Positions 4,959-6,195 of a stretch of 6,195 bases of DNA are shown in pieces; positions within the stretch are counted from its first letter, which is position 1, and each line of letters starts with the position of its first letter. Both the position numbers and the translations under genes were made by a program. Source of the stretch: an uncultured Caulobacteraceae bacterium (GTDB lineage: Bacteria > Pseudomonadota > Alphaproteobacteria > Caulobacterales > Caulobacteraceae); contig CAISGS010000573.1 of the NCBI GenBank assembly GCA_903884915.1, forward strand, positions 1-6,195, given 5' to 3'. A model generated the notes under the pieces. That model searched no databases, had not been told where the DNA came from, and was given only the letters and a program-made list of their open reading frames with translations.

Positions 4959-6195
4959 ATGACAGACACGCAAAATCCGCTGGCGATCCTAGACCAGCTT
5001 GAAGATCTCTATGAGAGATCGGTGCGCAACCTGCGCACATCCCTTCGCGACTATTTGACGACCGGACAGAGGCCCGACCCGGCCTTGCGGGCTTCGGGGG
5101 CCTTTACCTATCCCGAACTTCGCCTGATCCATGGCGGCGAGGTGCAGCCGCGCCTGCACCGGGCCTTTGCCCGCCTCTCAGCGCCGGGCGTCTATGTGGC
5201 GACCATCACCAAGCCCGCCCTGTTTCGCGACTATCTGGTCGAGCAACTGACTCTGCTCCAGCAGGATTTCGACGTCACGCTCGAGGTTGGCCTGTCGCAG
5301 CAAGAGATTCCCTATCCCTATGTCTTGGACGGGGCCGAGGGACTGTCGCTCGACGGGGCCGTCTCGGCCGACCTTGGCCGTTGGTTCCCGACCACGGACC
5401 TGTCCCATATTGGCGATGAGTTGGCCGATGGTCTTTGGATCATGGATCCGGAAGAAGACCGGCCTCTGGCCCTGTTCGATGGACTGCGGGTCGATTTCTC
5501 GCTCGCTCGGCTCAAGCACTATACCGGCACCCCGGCTGAGCATGTTCAGCAGTTCATCCTGTTCACCAACTATAACCGCTATGTCGACGAGTTCGTCCGC
5601 TGGGGCTGTGAGCAGTTGGCGGCGGGCTGCGACTATACCGCCCTATCCTGCGCAGGCGGGGTTGTGGTCACGGCTGAGACGCCCGATCCAGAGGCGGCGG
5701 TCGCGGGTGGACCCTGGCGCAAGCACCAGATGCCGGCCTATCACCTGATGGCCCCCGGAGGCCGGGGCGTAACCCTGGTCAATATCGGCGTTGGGCCTTC
5801 CAATGCCAAGACCATCACCGACCATCTGGCCGTCCTGCGGCCCCAGGCCTGGCTGATGATCGGCCATTGCGGTGGCCTGCGTTCCAGCCAGACCATCGGC
5901 GACTATGTGCTGGCCCACGCCTATCTGCGCGATGATCATGTTCTGGACGATGTGCTTGGCCCCGAAATCCCGATCCCACCCATTGCGGAGGTGCAGATGG
6001 CCCTGCACCGCGCGGCAGAGATCGTCACCGGCGAAACGGGCGACACCCTGAAAAAGCGGCTGCGCACCGGCACGGTGGTGACCACGGACGATCGCAATTG
6101 GGAACTGCGCTATTCGCAGTCTGCCTATCGCTTCAACCAGTCACGGGCGGTGGCCATTGATATGGAAAGCGCGACCATCGCCGCCCAAGGCTACC
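4959..6195 (+). CDS. amn: AMP nucleosidase, 3'-truncated by window edge
   Basis: The enzyme hydrolyses AMP to adenine and ribose 5-phosphate in the cytoplasm, regulating adenylate and purine pools. The 412 visible residues are open to the window end; E. coli Amn has 484, so roughly the last 70-80 are missing. The N-terminal AMP_N regulatory domain covers about residues 10-180 and includes SQQEIPYPYVLDG. The C-terminal nucleoside phosphorylase-fold domain follows. VTLVNIGVGPSNAKT begins at 271, IGHCGGLRSSQ at 301, and D401-M-E403-S404 in AIDMESATIAAQGY is the ribose-binding signature. The catalytic aspartate in the later S-D-K-P segment is off the window. The start at 4959 is chosen because AGGA (4949-4952) is 6 bases upstream; the in-frame ATG at 4953, two codons earlier, is possible with AGG at 4945. 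It is divergent from the minus-strand pair. Confidence 0.96.
   Translation, partial: MTDTQNPLAILDQLEDLYERSVRNLRTSLRDYLTTGQRPDPALRASGAFTYPELRLIHGGEVQPRLHRAFARLSAPGVYVATITKPALFRDYLVEQLTLLQQDFDVTLEVGLSQQEIPYPYVLDGAEGLSLDGAVSADLGRWFPTTDLSHIGDELADGLWIMDPEEDRPLALFDGLRVDFSLARLKHYTGTPAEHVQQFILFTNYNRYVDEFVRWGCEQLAAGCDYTALSCAGGVVVTAETPDPEAAVAGGPWRKHQMPAYHLMAPGGRGVTLVNIGVGPSNAKTITDHLAVLRPQAWLMIGHCGGLRSSQTIGDYVLAHAYLRDDHVLDDVLGPEIPIPPIAEVQMALHRAAEIVTGETGDTLKKRLRTGTVVTTDDRNWELRYSQSAYRFNQSRAVAIDMESATIAAQGY

Noticed and set aside
5178..6008. Open frames on both strands overlapping amn (5287-5748 +, 5178-5543 -, 5643-6008 -)
   Set aside because: The amn frame is continuous and matches AMP nucleosidase throughout. 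The others have Arg/Pro/Ser-rich shadow composition and no domain.

Overview
The window reads as chromosomal DNA from an alphaproteobacterium, probably of the Caulobacteraceae. This rests on the GC-rich, C/G-ending codons, on the kind of proteins present, and on a GANTC site and a DnaA box in front of nrdB. I have no database match behind the assignment. No rRNA, tRNA, CRISPR array, insertion sequence or phage structural gene was seen.

Layout from left to right. (1) Positions 2-1660 (+) hold the C-terminal 552 residues of the class I ribonucleotide reductase large subunit, NrdA; its start lies off the left edge. A clear intrinsic terminator at 1701-1732 closes this unit. (2) Positions 1874-2887 (+) encode an exported protein of 337 residues. 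Its C-terminal half resembles the outer-membrane lipid A deacylase family LpxR (DUF2219), but the usual catalytic N-terminal part is not recognisable. (3) A 197-bp gap follows, carrying a perfect DnaA box and a CcrM-type GANTC site. (4) nrdB lies at 3085-4146 (+) and encodes the diiron-tyrosyl small subunit with all six metal ligands and the radical tyrosine. (5) Convergent to nrdB, with only 4 bp between stop codons, a two-gene minus-strand operon occupies 4778-4151. It encodes a small protein resembling phage/toxin RNase-fold (PBECR-like) proteins, followed with an 11-nt overlap by a DUF2283 protein. This is a candidate toxin-antitoxin pair, and its lower GC suggests it was acquired. (6) After a divergent 180-bp gap, AMP nucleosidase (amn) starts at 4959 (+) and runs off the right edge.

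NrdA and NrdB form one enzyme that makes deoxyribonucleotides. Their genes are split by an unrelated envelope gene and a terminator, so nrdB probably has its own promoter; the DnaA box and GANTC site suggest cell-cycle control of it. AMP nucleosidase acts on the purine nucleotide pool. The least described parts are the degenerate LpxR-like protein and the nuclease-like/DUF2283 pair.
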